64,000 nt of DNA from Planomonospora parontospora (lineage in GTDB: Bacteria > Actinomycetota > Actinomycetes > Streptosporangiales > Streptosporangiaceae), in NCBI GenBank assembly GCA_014647935.1, contig BMQD01000007.1, positions 267,565 to 331,564 on the forward strand, in the 5' to 3' direction. A program made the position numbers and the translations under genes. Under the pieces are notes generated by a model, which did no database searches, had not been told where the DNA came from, and worked only from the letters and a program-made list of their open reading frames with translations. This document shows, one piece after another, positions 1 to 9,594 of this stretch (the first letter of the stretch is position 1; every line of letters starts with the position of its first letter).

Positions 1-305
1 GCCGGGCGGCGGAGGCGCAGGCCGGCGCCCTGGTCGTGGTGGACCACGAGGGCGGTCCGACCGGGATCGTCAGCGAGGTGGCGGTGGAGGCGACCCCGGA
101 GGCCCGCCGCCCCTGGGTGACGGCCGGCTCGCTGGCGCGCAGCCTGGAGCCGTCCCTGGTGCTGGCCGCCGACCTGGAGGGGGAGCCGCTGATCGAGGCG
201 ATGCGCGGCGCCCCCGCCGGGGAGTACCTCCTGGTCGAGCGCGGCGGGGAGATCTTCGGCGTGCTCGCCACCGCGGACGTGAACCGGATGTTCACCGGGG
301 TCTGA
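1..305 (+). CDS. Site-2 protease (M50-type) with CBS domains, C-terminal fragment
   Basis: The reading frame is open from the left edge (frame beginning at base 3) to TGA at 303-305, so only about the last 100 residues are here. They look like the second half of a CBS-type regulatory module, with alternating hydrophobic strands and an ending of the form ...GEIFGVLATADVNRMF. In actinobacteria an M50 metalloprotease with C-terminal CBS domains commonly sits just upstream of the tRNA methyltransferase and proteasome genes, which matches the neighbours here. The catalytic HExxH part would lie outside the window, so the protease assignment rests on context and this C-terminal similarity. Confidence 0.55.
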   Translation, partial: RAAEAQAGALVVVDHEGGPTGIVSEVAVEATPEARRPWVTAGSLARSLEPSLVLAADLEGEPLIEAMRGAPAGEYLLVERGGEIFGVLATADVNRMFTGV

Positions 306-562
306 GCGCGGGCCGCGGGCGGACTCCGCCAGTTCCGGTGGGCGAAGGACTGGCCTACCCTGTTCGGACTGCTCACCCTCGTTCCCGAGGGCTGGGTGCT
401 GTACTTTTTACTACGGTCTGGTGCGATCGATGTCATCGGGCCGATTCCAGCGGGCACCTTCTGGACGCACTTCACCGTGGTCTGGGTATGCATGTGGCTG
501 GTGGCGAACGGGCCGATGCGCGTGCCGTTCATCCGGTGGGGTTTCCGGGGAGGGAGAGTTCT

Positions 563-2092
563 GTGACCGACCAGGGCTTCGGGGCGGTGCGTCCGCTGCC
601 GGGCAACGGGCTGGTCGCCCATGTGGGCGGGCTGCTGCTGGTGTGCGACGCGGCCGAGGCCGTCATGGAGGACCTGCTGGGGGCGCTGCGGGAGACCGCC
701 GCCTCGGGCGGTGACGGGCGGGCGCTGGCCCGCCGGGTCGCCCAGGTGCTGGCCGCCATGATGGGCGAGCCCGTGGCGTGCGCCGTGGCCGGGCCCGTGC
801 CCGAGGGCGTGGCCGTGCTGGTCAGCGGCCCGGCGGCGGCGTCGGTCACCGGTTCGGCCGGTGAGGTGCGGCTCGCCGGGCGCGACGCGCTCACCTGGTC
901 CGACCGGCTGGTGCCGGGCCCGGTCACCCGGGTGGAACTGCGCCTGCCCGAGGCGGGCGCGGCGCAGCGCCTCACCCGGCTGGACGGCGGTGTGGTCGTC
1001 GGCGGCGGCGTCGAGTGCGACCCGTCGGCGGAGGGCGGGGCGCCGCCGCTGCCCGCGCCGCAGGCCCGCTCCGCCCAGCCGGAGCCGGAGATCCGCACAC
1101 CCGCGCCGGCCCCGATGGCGCAGCCTCCGGTGGAGGCGCCCGTCGCACTCCCCGCCGCGCAGTCCGACTGGTCGCCGTTCTCCTCCGAACCCTCAGCGCC
1201 CTCCGGGCCCGCCGCGGCGCACATGGCCCCCGCGCCCTCCGACTGGTCCGCCCCGCCGGCCGAGCCCGTACAGCCCGCGCCGCCGTACCCGATGGGCCCT
1301 CCCATGAGCCCGGCGGGCCCGCCGGACCACTACGCGCAGCCTCCCGCGCCGCCGATGGAGCCGCAGGCCCCCGTCCCGCACCCGTGGGACTCCGGGCCGA
1401 TGCCGGCGGTCCCCGCGCAGGGGCAGGGCCCGCTCTCCGGCCCGGCCTTCACCTCGCAGGAGGACGCGGAGACCGCCCGGGCGAACGGGATGGGCGGCGA
1501 CCCCCTCGGCCCCGGCGACCTGCGCAACGAGTCGTTCGAGTACGAACTGCCGGTCCCCGGCGGCCCGCCGAGCTCGCCGGACCTCATGCCGCCCGCGGCG
1601 GCCGAGCCGGAGTCGCGGCCGCTGGTCCACGGCGTGGACTGCAAGAACGACCACTTCAACGACCCGCGGGTGCCCTACTGCGCGGTCTGCGGCATCGCCC
1701 TGGTGCAGCGCACGCTCGTCCCCTACAAGGGGCCGCGCCCGCCGCTGGGCGTGCTCCTGCTGGACGACGGCGTGACGCTCCGCCTCGACGCCGACTACCT
1801 GCTCGGCCGTGATCCGGAGCGGGCCCCGGAGGTCGCCGACGGCTCGGTCCGCCCGGCCAAGGTCACCAGCCCGGACGGCTCGGTCTCCCGCCGCCACCTG
1901 CGGGTGGCACTGGACGGCTGGGACGTCAACCTGATCGACCTGGGCTCGGTCAACGGCACCCAGATCCAGCCGCCCGGCGACCCGAACTTCTACGACATCC
2001 CGCCGAACGAGCCGGTCACGATCATGCCCGGCACGACCGTGCGGATCGGCGTCTCGCGCACCATGCGCTACGAGTCGCACCGCAACCGGTAG
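563..2092 (+). CDS. FHA-domain protein with zinc-ribbon-like motif and Pro-rich linker
   Basis: A 509-residue protein. I chose GTG at 563 because a GGGAGGGAGA Shine-Dalgarno stretch lies just before it; an upstream in-frame extension to 338 has poor composition. Residues 1-160 form an Ala/Val-rich alpha-beta region of no family I recognise. Residues about 160-350 are a Pro/Ala-rich low-complexity linker. A Cys/His cluster with CxxC begins near residue 360 and resembles a zinc ribbon. An FHA domain occupies roughly residues 405-500, with GRDPE, SRRH and NGT motifs that normally bind phosphothreonine. No membrane segment is evident. By family it should be a phospho-dependent scaffold; its partner kinase is unknown, although two Ser/Thr kinases lie at 19-21 kb. 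Confidence 0.8.
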   Translation: MTDQGFGAVRPLPGNGLVAHVGGLLLVCDAAEAVMEDLLGALRETAASGGDGRALARRVAQVLAAMMGEPVACAVAGPVPEGVAVLVSGPAAASVTGSAGEVRLAGRDALTWSDRLVPGPVTRVELRLPEAGAAQRLTRLDGGVVVGGGVECDPSAEGGAPPLPAPQARSAQPEPEIRTPAPAPMAQPPVEAPVALPAAQSDWSPFSSEPSAPSGPAAAHMAPAPSDWSAPPAEPVQPAPPYPMGPPMSPAGPPDHYAQPPAPPMEPQAPVPHPWDSGPMPAVPAQGQGPLSGPAFTSQEDAETARANGMGGDPLGPGDLRNESFEYELPVPGGPPSSPDLMPPAAAEPESRPLVHGVDCKNDHFNDPRVPYCAVCGIALVQRTLVPYKGPRPPLGVLLLDDGVTLRLDADYLLGRDPERAPEVADGSVRPAKVTSPDGSVSRRHLRVALDGWDVNLIDLGSVNGTQIQPPGDPNFYDIPPNEPVTIMPGTTVRIGVSRTMRYESHRNR

Positions 2093-2161
2093 ACGCGGCG
2101 CCCGCTCTCAGCCCTGCGCCGCCGGAGAGGTGACCGGCCGCCTCCACGCCCTGCCCTCCAG

Positions 2162-2197
2162 CGCCCGCGCCGTCCCGGATCCGGGACGGCGCGGGCG
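2162..2197. terminator. Perfect palindromic hairpin
   Basis: A perfect inverted repeat of 36 nt with a GGATCC centre lies 70 nt after the FHA gene. There is no U-tract, which is usual for actinobacterial terminators. It directly abuts a TTGACA box for the next gene. Confidence 0.7.
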
Positions 2198-2228
2198 TTG
2201 ACAGCGCGTCCGGGGGGCCGTCTATCAT
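2198..2228 (+). promoter_or_regulatory. Sigma-70-like promoter of the pfkB/aminotransferase pair
   Basis: A consensus -35 TTGACA (2198-2203) begins right after the preceding hairpin. The best -10 is TATCAT (2223-2228) with a 19-nt spacer, or TCTATC with 17. The first ATG follows 36 nt later and a GAGGAGGG-type ribosome site precedes it. This is among the clearest promoters in the window. Confidence 0.6.
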
Positions 2229-2263
2229 CCGCTCAGGCGCGCAAAACATGAGGAGGGCTCGCC

Positions 2264-3181
2264 ATGGCCGTCGTCACTCTCGGAGTGCACATCGTGGACG
2301 TGCTGGCCCGGCCGGTGGAGTCCATCCCCGCGGGGCAGGACACCCACCTGCTGGAGCAGATCCGCATCACCGCGGCCGGCGCGGCGGCCGGCACCGCCGT
2401 CGATCTGGCGAAGCTGGGCGTCCCGGTCGCCTCCGCCGGAGCGGTCGGCGACGACGAGCTGGGCGACTTCCTGCTGATGGTGATGGGGCGACACGGGGTG
2501 GACGTGACCGGGATCGTCCGCAGGCCCGGTGAGCAGACCGCCGCCTCGATCCTGCCGATCCGCCCGGACGGCGGGCGCCCGTCCTTCCACGTGCCCGGCG
2601 CCAACCTGGGCCTGTCGGCGGCCGATGTGGACCCGGAGCGGCTGCGGGCGGTCCGGGTCCTGCACCTGGGCGGCATGGACGTCACCTGGGGCCTGCACGA
2701 CTCCGCCTTCTTCGCGCTGTTGGACGAGGTGCGGGCGGCGGGGACGGTCGTCACCATGGACCTGCTGTCCAACATGCCCGACCTGGTGCTCGGCGCGAAG
2801 GCCTTCCTGCCGCACGTCGACTACGTCCTGCCCAACGAGGAGCAGGCGCTGATGATGAGCGGCCGGGCCGGTGCGGACGAGGCCGCCGCCGCGCTGCTGG
2901 CCGAGGGGCCGCGCGGGGTGGTGGTCACGCTGGGCGGAGAGGGCAGCCTGGTCGCCACCGCCTCGGAGACCGTACGGCTGCCCGCGCTCGACGTCGCGGT
3001 GGTCGACACCACCGGCTGCGGTGACGCCTACTGCGCCGGGTTCATCGCGGGGCTGGCCGGCGGGCGCGGAGTCCTCGACGCCGCCCGGCTCGGCACCGAG
3101 GTCGCCGCCCGGGTCGCCGGCGGCCTGGGCTCCGACGCGGGCCTCGACGACCTCGCCGGCCTCGACCTGCCCCGGTTCTGA
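2264..3181 (+). CDS. PfkB-family carbohydrate kinase
   Basis: A 305-residue PfkB/ribokinase-fold sugar kinase. The C-terminal PfkB signature is clear: DTTGCGDAYCAGF at residues 248-260, with Asp254 as the expected catalytic base and the neighbouring glycines as the anion hole. The N-terminal GAAAGTAVDLAKLG region is the usual substrate-side motif. The start ATG has a GAGGAGGG ribosome site. The next gene begins 21 nt downstream on the same strand, so the two are probably cotranscribed. The substrate cannot be read from sequence; the pairing with a class III aminotransferase suggests a sugar or amino-sugar catabolic step. Adenosine or ribose kinase activity cannot be excluded. Confidence 0.85.
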   Translation: MAVVTLGVHIVDVLARPVESIPAGQDTHLLEQIRITAAGAAAGTAVDLAKLGVPVASAGAVGDDELGDFLLMVMGRHGVDVTGIVRRPGEQTAASILPIRPDGGRPSFHVPGANLGLSAADVDPERLRAVRVLHLGGMDVTWGLHDSAFFALLDEVRAAGTVVTMDLLSNMPDLVLGAKAFLPHVDYVLPNEEQALMMSGRAGADEAAAALLAEGPRGVVVTLGGEGSLVATASETVRLPALDVAVVDTTGCGDAYCAGFIAGLAGGRGVLDAARLGTEVAARVAGGLGSDAGLDDLAGLDLPRF

Positions 3182-3202
3182 CGCGGAAGGATGTTCCCTG
3201 AG

Positions 3203-4438
3203 ATGTCGATCGACGCGAAACTTCGTGAACGGGCCGCCCGGGTCGTGCCCGGCGGCATGTACGGCCACCTCAACGCCGCCCTGCACGGGTCCGGATACCC
3301 GCAGTTCTTCGTGCGCGGCGAGGGCTGCCGCCAGTTCGACGCCGACGGCCGCGAGTACGTCGACCTGATGTGCTCCTGGGGGCCCATCATCCTCGGCCAC
3401 CGCCACCCGGCCGTGGAGGCCGCCGTGGCGGCCAGGCTCGCCGAGGGCGACTGCCTCAACGGCCCCGGCCCGGTCTACGTGGAGCTCGCCGAGCTGATGG
3501 TGGAGACCATCCCGCAGGCCGACTGGGTGATGTTCTCCAAGAACGGCACCGACGCCACCACCCAGGCCCTGATGGTCGCCCGCGCGGCCACCGGCCGGGC
3601 CAAGGTCCTCGTCGCCCACGGCTCCTACCACGGGGCCGACCCCTGGTGCACGCCGAGTACGGCGGGCACCACCCCCGCCGACCGGGCCGACCTGGTCGAG
3701 TACACCTACAACGACCTGGCCAGCGCCGAGGCCGCCGCGGCCCGGGCCGAGGGGCCGGCCGGCTCCGACGTCGCCGCGATCATCGTCACGCCGTTCAAGC
3801 ACGACTCCTTCGAGGACCAGGAACTCGCCGCGCCGGAGTTCGCCCGCGGGCTGCGGGCGCTGGCCGACCGGCTCGGCGCCGCCCTGGTCATCGACGACGT
3901 GCGCGGCGGCTGGCGGCTGGACCTCGGAGGCTCCTGGGAGCCCCTGGGCGTCCGGCCGGACCTGTACGCCTTCAGCAAGGCCATGGCCAACGGCCACCCG
4001 ATCGCGGCCGTCACCGGGGTGGACGCCCTGCGCGACGCCGCCCAGACGATCTACTCCACCGGCTCGTTCTGGTTCAACGCCGCCCCGATGGCCGCCGCGA
4101 AGGCGACCATCGAGACCCTGCACGCCGTGGACGGCGTCGCGCTCATGGAGCGGGCCGGCACCCGGCTGCGGGAAGGGCTGGCCGCGCAGGCCGCCGCCCA
4201 CGGCTTCACGGTCAGCCAGACCGGTCCGGTCCAGATCCCGTGGCTCTCCTTCGAAGGCGACGCGACCCTGGAGAAGGGCATGTTCTGGTCCTCGGCCTGC
4301 CTGGAGGAGGGCGTCTACCTCCACCCCTGGCACAACTGGTTCGTCTCGGCCGCCCACACCGACGCCGACATCGACCGGGCCCTGCAGGGCACCGACGCGG
4401 CGTTCGCCAGGCTCAGGGCCAGGTTCGGCGCGGACTGA
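3203..4438 (+). CDS. Class III PLP-dependent aminotransferase
   Basis: A 411-residue aminotransferase of the glutamate-1-semialdehyde aminomutase-like branch. The PLP lysine is Lys259 in FSKAMANG. Upstream are the conserved DGREYVDL, the GH(R)HP motif and IDDVRGGWR, which fits the DE(V/I) cofactor-binding position with Asp-Asp-Val. I prefer ATG at 3203, 12 nt after GGAAGG; ATG at 3191 directly abuts that ribosome site and adds four residues. It follows the PfkB kinase by about 20 nt in an apparent two-gene operon. The substrate is unknown. It is unlikely to be HemL itself, because the context is not haem synthesis and it is paired with a sugar kinase. Confidence 0.85.
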   Translation: MSIDAKLRERAARVVPGGMYGHLNAALHGSGYPQFFVRGEGCRQFDADGREYVDLMCSWGPIILGHRHPAVEAAVAARLAEGDCLNGPGPVYVELAELMVETIPQADWVMFSKNGTDATTQALMVARAATGRAKVLVAHGSYHGADPWCTPSTAGTTPADRADLVEYTYNDLASAEAAAARAEGPAGSDVAAIIVTPFKHDSFEDQELAAPEFARGLRALADRLGAALVIDDVRGGWRLDLGGSWEPLGVRPDLYAFSKAMANGHPIAAVTGVDALRDAAQTIYSTGSFWFNAAPMAAAKATIETLHAVDGVALMERAGTRLREGLAAQAAAHGFTVSQTGPVQIPWLSFEGDATLEKGMFWSSACLEEGVYLHPWHNWFVSAAHTDADIDRALQGTDAAFARLRARFGAD

Positions 4439-4462
4439 CCGCCGGTCCCGGAAGGAGCCCCG

Positions 4463-4501
4463 CCGGGCCGGGCGGCGCCCCCCGCGGCGCCTCCCGGCCG
4501 G
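4463..4501. terminator. Bidirectional hairpin between convergent genes
   Basis: A GC-rich inverted repeat with arms 4463-4479 and 4486-4501 (GGCGCC core, minor mismatches) sits in the 66-nt gap between the aminotransferase and the convergent GAF gene. It could terminate both transcripts. Confidence 0.6.
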
Positions 4502-4504
4502 AGG

Positions 4505-5089
4505 TCAGCCCTCCAGCACGCGAGCCTGCGCCGCCGCCTCCCGGCCGGAGGGGAACCGGGCGAACGCGTGCACCGAACGGAGCATCCGGGTGGCGGCCTC
4601 GAATCCCTGGGCCGCCTCCAGCGCACGCCCGGCGGCGGTCGCGAAGCGGACCAGCAGGTCCTCGTCCCGGTGGTCGAAGCGCCGCCCGGCCACCCACAGG
4701 TACGCCTGGCCGCGGGAGGCCAGGGGTACCGGGACGGCCAGGAACCCGGGCTGTCCCGTCCGCTCCTCCCGGGGCAGCCGCAGCGGGTCGGAGCGGGCCG
4801 CCAGGGTCGTGAGCACCGTGCCGTCGCGCAACCACCGCAGGACCGCCAGCGGATCGCCGGGCGGAGCGTGCATGTGGACCGGCCGGGCGTTCTCCGCCAC
4901 CGGGCCGACCTCGACCAGGCCGGCGTAACCGGCCGAGCACACCGCCGCGGCGGCCGCCACCACCTGTTCGACGAGGTGGTCGGCGCCGGGTCCGGCGAAG
5001 GTCTCGATCAGGCCGCGCAGGCGGTCTCCGGACCCGCCGTCCGGGAGGACGGAGCCGGAGGCCGGCCCGATCTGCTGGATGGTGCTCAT
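4505..5089 (-). CDS. GAF-domain protein
   Basis: A 194-residue soluble protein with a single GAF-like fold over residues about 30-165: FAGPGADHLVEQVVAAA at the start, then a central block ending FLAVPVPLASRGQAYLWVAG and the closing helix DLLVRFATAAGRALE. There is no attached HTH, kinase or phosphatase domain, so it may be a stand-alone sensor or a regulatory partner. The ATG has a GAGGGGAAAGG ribosome site. It is transcribed opposite to the aminotransferase operon. The ligand is unknown. Confidence 0.7.
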   Translation of the reverse strand: MSTIQQIGPASGSVLPDGGSGDRLRGLIETFAGPGADHLVEQVVAAAAAVCSAGYAGLVEVGPVAENARPVHMHAPPGDPLAVLRWLRDGTVLTTLAARSDPLRLPREERTGQPGFLAVPVPLASRGQAYLWVAGRRFDHRDEDLLVRFATAAGRALEAAQGFEAATRMLRSVHAFARFPSGREAAAQARVLEG

Positions 5090-5290
5090 CCCTTTCCCCT
5101 CTCTTCGTGGAGCCGGGTGCCCGCGCCGAGGTGGCGGGCGGGGTAGCGATTCGGAGTATTACCTCCAGAACCCTGCTTGACCAGTCCTCGATGTCTCATA
5201 TGGGGTGAATGGGACGGGCGAATCCCCGGTGCCGCCAGGGGAGCGGGTGAAACCCGGTGGTCGCGAGGGGCCACCGGGACCGCCGGAGGA

Positions 5291-6391
5291 CTACCGGGGA
5301 CGCAGCCGGTACCACTGGAGGTCGTCGTGGCGGCTGCCGTCCGGGGCGGGCAGCAGCCCGCGCAGCAGGGCCTCCCGCGCGAAGCCCGCCTTCTCCAGCA
5401 CCCGCTGCGAGGCGGTGTTGTCCAGCGCGGTGCCCGCCACGACGCGGGCCACCGGGGTGTGCGCGAAGGCCCAGCCGACCAGCAGCTCCACCGCGCGCGT
5501 GGCGAACCCCCGGCCGCGGAACTCCGGCAGCATGCTGTAGCCGACCATGGCCTGGCCCAGCGGCGGGACGATGTTGCCGAGCTGGACGTGCCCGGCGAAC
5601 GCGCCGTCGGCGGCGTCGCGGATCGCGGCCTCCACCCGGGTGCCCGCGAGCCAGTGCATGCCCGCGTCGCGGCAGAACGCCTCGCTCTCCTCCGGGTCGA
5701 GGGGCACCGGCGGGACGCTGCGCGCCACGGTGTCGGGCAGATTCCGCAGCGCGTGGTAGTCGTCGGCGTCCTCGGCGGTCAGCGGCGTCAGCCGTACCGT
5801 GCCGTCGGTCAGCGACCCGCCGGGGAAGGGCGGCAGGTACGGGGAGGTCCGCTCGCCGGAGTCGGTGCTCAGCCGGGCGAACGACACCAGGTCGCCGCGG
5901 GTGCCGTCGCGCCGGGGCTCGGCCGCGCGCTGGACGCCCTCGCGCCGGAACCCGGAGGCGAGCGCCACCCGCTGGCTGGCCAGGTTCTCCACGTCGGCCA
6001 GAAGCTCCATGCGGCCCACCCCGCGGGCGAAGGCCCACTCGGTCAGCGCCCTGGTGGCGGCCGTGGCCACGCCGCGGCCCCGGGCCCAGGGTGCGATCAG
6101 GTAGCCGATCTCGCCGTTGCCGCGCGGGTCGAGCGCCTTGAGGCCGATGTTGCCCAGCCACTCGCCCGTGGCGGGGTCGGCGACGGCGAAGGAGGCGCCG
6201 CCCGCCTCCCAGAGCCGCTCGGCCAGCTTGAGGTACTGGACGGCGTCGTCCCTGCCGTACGGGACGGGCACGGTGGGGATGAACCGTATGATCTCGGGGT
6301 CGACGCAGGCGCGGACCATCGGCTCGACGTCGGAGCCGGCGAGCCCGCGCAGGACGACGGGCCCGGCGGGGATCACGTCTCGGGTGAACAC
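5291..6391 (-). CDS. Tandem RimJ/RimL-type GNAT acetyltransferase
   Basis: A 366-residue protein made of two GNAT domains. The first (about 10-175) has the acetyl-CoA loop as APWARGRGVA and ends ASQRVALASGFRREG. The second (about 195-360) has PEFRGRGFATRAV and ends ASQRVLEKAGFARE. Both keep the Q/RxxGxG/A pyrophosphate loop, so both may be active. The internal duplication resembles proteins acetylating N-terminal or ribosomal amines, but the substrate is not predictable. The GTG start at 6391 has a TGGAGG stretch almost touching it, so the start is uncertain. It lies divergent from trmI, with 111 nt between them. Confidence 0.8.
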   Translation of the reverse strand: MFTRDVIPAGPVVLRGLAGSDVEPMVRACVDPEIIRFIPTVPVPYGRDDAVQYLKLAERLWEAGGASFAVADPATGEWLGNIGLKALDPRGNGEIGYLIAPWARGRGVATAATRALTEWAFARGVGRMELLADVENLASQRVALASGFRREGVQRAAEPRRDGTRGDLVSFARLSTDSGERTSPYLPPFPGGSLTDGTVRLTPLTAEDADDYHALRNLPDTVARSVPPVPLDPEESEAFCRDAGMHWLAGTRVEAAIRDAADGAFAGHVQLGNIVPPLGQAMVGYSMLPEFRGRGFATRAVELLVGWAFAHTPVARVVAGTALDNTASQRVLEKAGFAREALLRGLLPAPDGSRHDDLQWYRLRPR

Positions 6392-6502
6392 CCTCCAGTG
6401 CTATCAGGTGGCGGCGGAGGGGGGCCAATCCGCTCCGCCGGCGGGCCCGGCGGGCCAAGGACCGGAACCGGCCACGGCCCGCGCGCCGATACCCTTGCGG
6501 GC

Positions 6503-7369
6503 ATGGGTTTTCGCAGGCATGGGCCGTTTCAGGCCGGGGATCAGGTTCAGCTCACCGACCCCAAGAACAAGCGCCACACGGTGACGCTGAAGGAGGACGG
6601 GGTCTTCCACACGCACAAGGGGTTCATCCCGCACAGCGACCTGATCGGGCAGCCCGAGGGCTCGGTGGTCCGCTCCTCCGGCGGCACGCAGTACCTCGCC
6701 TTCCGCCACCTGCTGCCGGACTACACGCTCTCCATGCCGCGCGGCGCGGCGGTCATCTACCCCAAGGACTCCGCGCAGATCGTCGCGATGGCCGACGTGT
6801 TCCCGGGCGCCCGCGTGGTCGAGGCGGGCGTCGGCTCCGGCGCCCTGACCTGCTTCCTGCTGCGCGCCGTCGGCCCGGAGGGGAAGATCACCTCCTACGA
6901 GCGCCGCGAGGACTTCGCCGAGGTCGCCACGAAGAACGTGGAGAAGTTCTACGGCGGGCCGATGGACCAGTGGCGCCTGGTCGTGGGCGACTTCGTGGGC
7001 TCACTCGACGAGAGCGACGTCGACCGGGTCATCCTGGACATGCTCGCCCCGTGGGAGTGCGTGGACGCGGCCGCCAAGGCCCTCACGCCGGGCGGTGTGA
7101 TCTGCTGCTACGTGGCGACGACCACCCAGCTCTCCCGCACGGTCGAAACTTTGCGGGAACATGGAAGTTTCACCGAGCCCCATGCGTGGGAGACCCTGGT
7201 TCGCGACTGGCACGTCGAAGGGCTCGCCGTACGGCCCGACCACCGGATGGTCGGCCACACCGGCTTCCTCGTCACGGCCCGTCGCATGGCGGACGGGGTG
7301 ACACCACCACCCCGGCGCAGGCGTCCGGCGAAGGGGGCATATGGCGAGGAGTCCACGACCACACCGTGA
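6503..7369 (+). CDS. trmI: tRNA (adenine-58-N1) methyltransferase
   Basis: A 288-residue class I SAM methyltransferase. The SAM-binding motif I is VVEAGVGSGALT (about residues 105-116) and the acidic motif TSYERREDF follows. Motif IV is ILDMLAPWE. The N-terminal block (FQAGDQVQLTDPKNKRHTV) is the TrmI dimerisation/RNA-binding region. The product methylates A58 in the T-loop of tRNA, here as a homotetramer by family. ATG at 6503 was chosen because MGFRRHGPFQ aligns with the typical start; the frame is open further upstream but only antisense to the GNAT gene. TrmI next to arc is the common actinobacterial order. Confidence 0.93.
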   Translation: MGFRRHGPFQAGDQVQLTDPKNKRHTVTLKEDGVFHTHKGFIPHSDLIGQPEGSVVRSSGGTQYLAFRHLLPDYTLSMPRGAAVIYPKDSAQIVAMADVFPGARVVEAGVGSGALTCFLLRAVGPEGKITSYERREDFAEVATKNVEKFYGGPMDQWRLVVGDFVGSLDESDVDRVILDMLAPWECVDAAAKALTPGGVICCYVATTTQLSRTVETLREHGSFTEPHAWETLVRDWHVEGLAVRPDHRMVGHTGFLVTARRMADGVTPPPRRRRPAKGAYGEESTTTP

Positions 7370-7655
7370 CCCTCACCGCGGCCCTCACTGTGACCCTCGT
7401 TGCGAGCCCCTCCGAGACGCCCTCCGCGGCTCTCGGCGTGATCTCCACCACATGACGATTAGGCCACGACGGACGTCGGGCATGACACGGGAACAGAGTG
7501 TCGTGTTCTTATGCTGACAGCGCTAAACGCGATATAAGGGATTAATCACTGCGCACTTAATGTAGTCATACGAATACCGCCCGGCCAGGTAACGGACAGC
7601 CCCCAGATGGGTAGGGTCTTGAGTAGTCGGTCTCGACTGGGAAGGAGGTGACGGC
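7370..7655 (+). promoter_or_regulatory. arc upstream region, AT-rich promoter segment
   Basis: This 286-nt gap holds no convincing gene. Its first third contains a loose direct repeat of GTGACCCTC. The segment 7500-7590 is strikingly AT-rich for this genome, with TATAAG, TTAATC, TTAATG and CATACGAAT stretches, so it probably contains the arc promoter(s). I cannot assign a single -35/-10 pair. Confidence 0.4.
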
Positions 7656-9419
7656 GTGGCAGCTCGCGACGACGCTGAGGCTCGAGCCGCGCAGCGCGAA
7701 CGGGAGGTCGCCGACCTCACAACACAGGTCGCCTTCCTGCAGGAGGAGATCACCGCGCTGCGTCGGAAGCTGACGGAGTCTCCCCGGCAGGCCAGGGTCC
7801 TCGAAGAGCATCTCCACGAGGCACAGGCGAAACTAGCGGCCGTCACCGGCCACAACGAGCGTCTGGTCGCGACCATCAAGGAAGCCAGGGACCAGATCGT
7901 CGCGCTCAAGGAGGAGGTCGACCGGCTGGCGCAGCCGCCGTCCGGGTTCGGCGTCTTCCTGGAGGCCAGGGACGACGGCACGGTGGAGGTCTTCACCGGC
8001 GGGCGCAAGCTCCGCGTGAACGTCAGCCCGGCGGTGGACGCCGAGCAGCTGAAGCGCGGCCAGGAGGTCATGCTCAACGAGGCGCTCAACGTCGTCGAGG
8101 CCCTGGGCTTCGAGGACATCGGCGAGATCGTGATGCTCAAGGAGCTCCTGGAGGACGGCCAGCGCGCGCTGGTCATCTCGCACGCCGACGAGGAGCGGGT
8201 GGTGAAGCTGGCCGAGTCGCTGCTCGACCAGCCGATCCGGGCCGGCGACTCCCTGCTGCTGGAGCCGCGCTCGGGCTACGTCTACGAGCGCATCCCCAAG
8301 TCCGAGGTCGAGGAGCTCGTCCTGGAGGAGGTGCCCGACATCTCCTACGAGGAGATCGGCGGGCTCATGCGGCAGATCGAGCAGATCAGGGACGCGATCG
8401 AGCTGCCCTACCTGCACGCCGACCTCTTCCGCGAGCACAAACTCCGCCCGCCCAAGGGCGTGCTGCTGTACGGCCCGCCCGGCTGCGGCAAGACGCTCAT
8501 CGCCAAGGCCGTCGCCAACTCCCTCGCCAAGCAGGTGGCGGAGAAGACCGGCCAGTCCGGCAAGAGCTTCTTCCTCAACATCAAGGGTCCCGAGCTTCTC
8601 AACAAGTACGTCGGCGAGACCGAGCGGCACATCCGCCTGGTCTTCCAGCGGGCCCGCGAGAAGGCCTCCGAGGGCACCCCGGTGATCGTGTTCTTCGACG
8701 AGATGGACTCGATCTTCCGGACCCGCGGCTCGGGCGTCTCCTCCGACGTCGAGAACACGATCGTCCCCCAGCTCCTCTCCGAGATCGACGGAGTCGAGGG
8801 CCTGGAGAACGTCATCGTCATCGGCGCCTCCAACCGCGAGGACATGATCGACCCGGCGATCCTGCGGCCCGGCCGCCTGGACGTCAAGATCAAGATCGAG
8901 CGGCCGGACGCCGAGGCGGCCAAGGACATCTTCTCGAAGTACCTCACGGCGGAGCTCCCGCTCCATCCCGAGGACCTCGCCGAGCACGGCGACAGCCGGG
9001 AGGGCACCATCGCGGGCATGATCCAGCGGGTGGTCGAGCGGATGTACACCGAGAGCGAGGAGAACCGCTTCCTGGAGGTCACCTACGCCAACGGTGACAA
9101 GGAGGTCCTGTACTTCAAGGACTTCAACTCCGGTGCGATGATCCAGAACATCGTCGACCGGGCCAAGAAGATGGCGATCAAGCAGTTCCTCGACTCCGGC
9201 CAGAAGGGCCTGCGGATCAGCCACCTGCTGGCCGCCTGTGTGGACGAGTTCTCCGAGAACGAGGACCTGCCCAACACCACCAACCCCGACGACTGGGCCC
9301 GCATCTCCGGAAAGAAGGGCGAGCGGATCGTCTACATCCGCACCCTGGTCTCCGGAAAGCAGGGCACCGAGGCCGGCCGGTCCATCGACACGGTGGCCAA
9401 CACCGGCCAGTACCTCTAA
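7656..9419 (+). CDS. arc: Proteasome-associated AAA ATPase ARC/Mpa
   Basis: A 587-residue AAA+ unfoldase that recognises Pup-tagged proteins and feeds them into the 20S core. The N-terminal coiled coil (about residues 5-90, heptads of Leu/Val with Glu/Arg) is the Pup-binding element. OB-fold domains follow (about 95-240). The AAA module has Walker A GPPGCGKT (about 273-280), Walker [11 protein letters not shown] (about 343-352) and the sensor/arginine region ILRPGRLD. The extreme C terminus is Gln-Tyr-Leu; a penultimate Tyr is the gate-docking feature of this family. The GTG start has an AAGGAGGTG ribosome site. All hallmark elements are intact. Confidence 0.97.
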   Translation: MAARDDAEARAAQREREVADLTTQVAFLQEEITALRRKLTESPRQARVLEEHLHEAQAKLAAVTGHNERLVATIKEARDQIVALKEEVDRLAQPPSGFGVFLEARDDGTVEVFTGGRKLRVNVSPAVDAEQLKRGQEVMLNEALNVVEALGFEDIGEIVMLKELLEDGQRALVISHADEERVVKLAESLLDQPIRAGDSLLLEPRSGYVYERIPKSEVEELVLEEVPDISYEEIGGLMRQIEQIRDAIELPYLHADLFREHKLRPPKGVLLYGPPGCGKTLIAKAVANSLAKQVAEKTGQSGKSFFLNIKGPELLNKYVGETERHIRLVFQRAREKASEGTPVIVFFDEMDSIFRTRGSGVSSDVENTIVPQLLSEIDGVEGLENVIVIGASNREDMIDPAILRPGRLDVKIKIERPDAEAAKDIFSKYLTAELPLHPEDLAEHGDSREGTIAGMIQRVVERMYTESEENRFLEVTYANGDKEVLYFKDFNSGAMIQNIVDRAKKMAIKQFLDSGQKGLRISHLLAACVDEFSENEDLPNTTNPDDWARISGKKGERIVYIRTLVSGKQGTEAGRSIDTVANTGQYL

Positions 9420-9432
9420 CCGGCACCCGCGG

Positions 9433-9465
9433 ACGGCGCGGCTCCCCACCCGGGGGCCGCGCCGT
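9433..9465 (+). terminator. arc terminator hairpin
   Basis: A ten-base-pair GC stem (9433-9442 with 9456-9465) plus inner C4/G4 pairing begins 13 nt after the arc stop codon. There is no U-tract. Confidence 0.65.
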
Positions 9466-9594
9466 TCCGCGTCCGGCCGCCTGCCGGGGTCCCTCTTCTC
9501 GCAATCGTCACAGAAGTAAAGCCCGCCCCAGGGAACCCAAAGGAGTGATCTACCGTCCAAGGGACGTGCGTGAACATTCCGGACCGGTCGTCCG

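Noticed and set aside
338-562. N-terminal extension of the FHA protein
   Set aside because: The frame is open, but the added 75 residues have odd composition and the GTG at 563 has a strong ribosome site. Treated as leader.
2225-4357. 710-residue minus-strand frame opposite the kinase and aminotransferase
   Set aside because: Low-complexity Gly/Arg/Asp composition typical of the antisense of a GC-rich gene; no motifs.
5177-6502. Long plus-strand frame leading into trmI
   Set aside because: It runs antisense through the well-supported tandem GNAT gene and only its last part matches TrmI.
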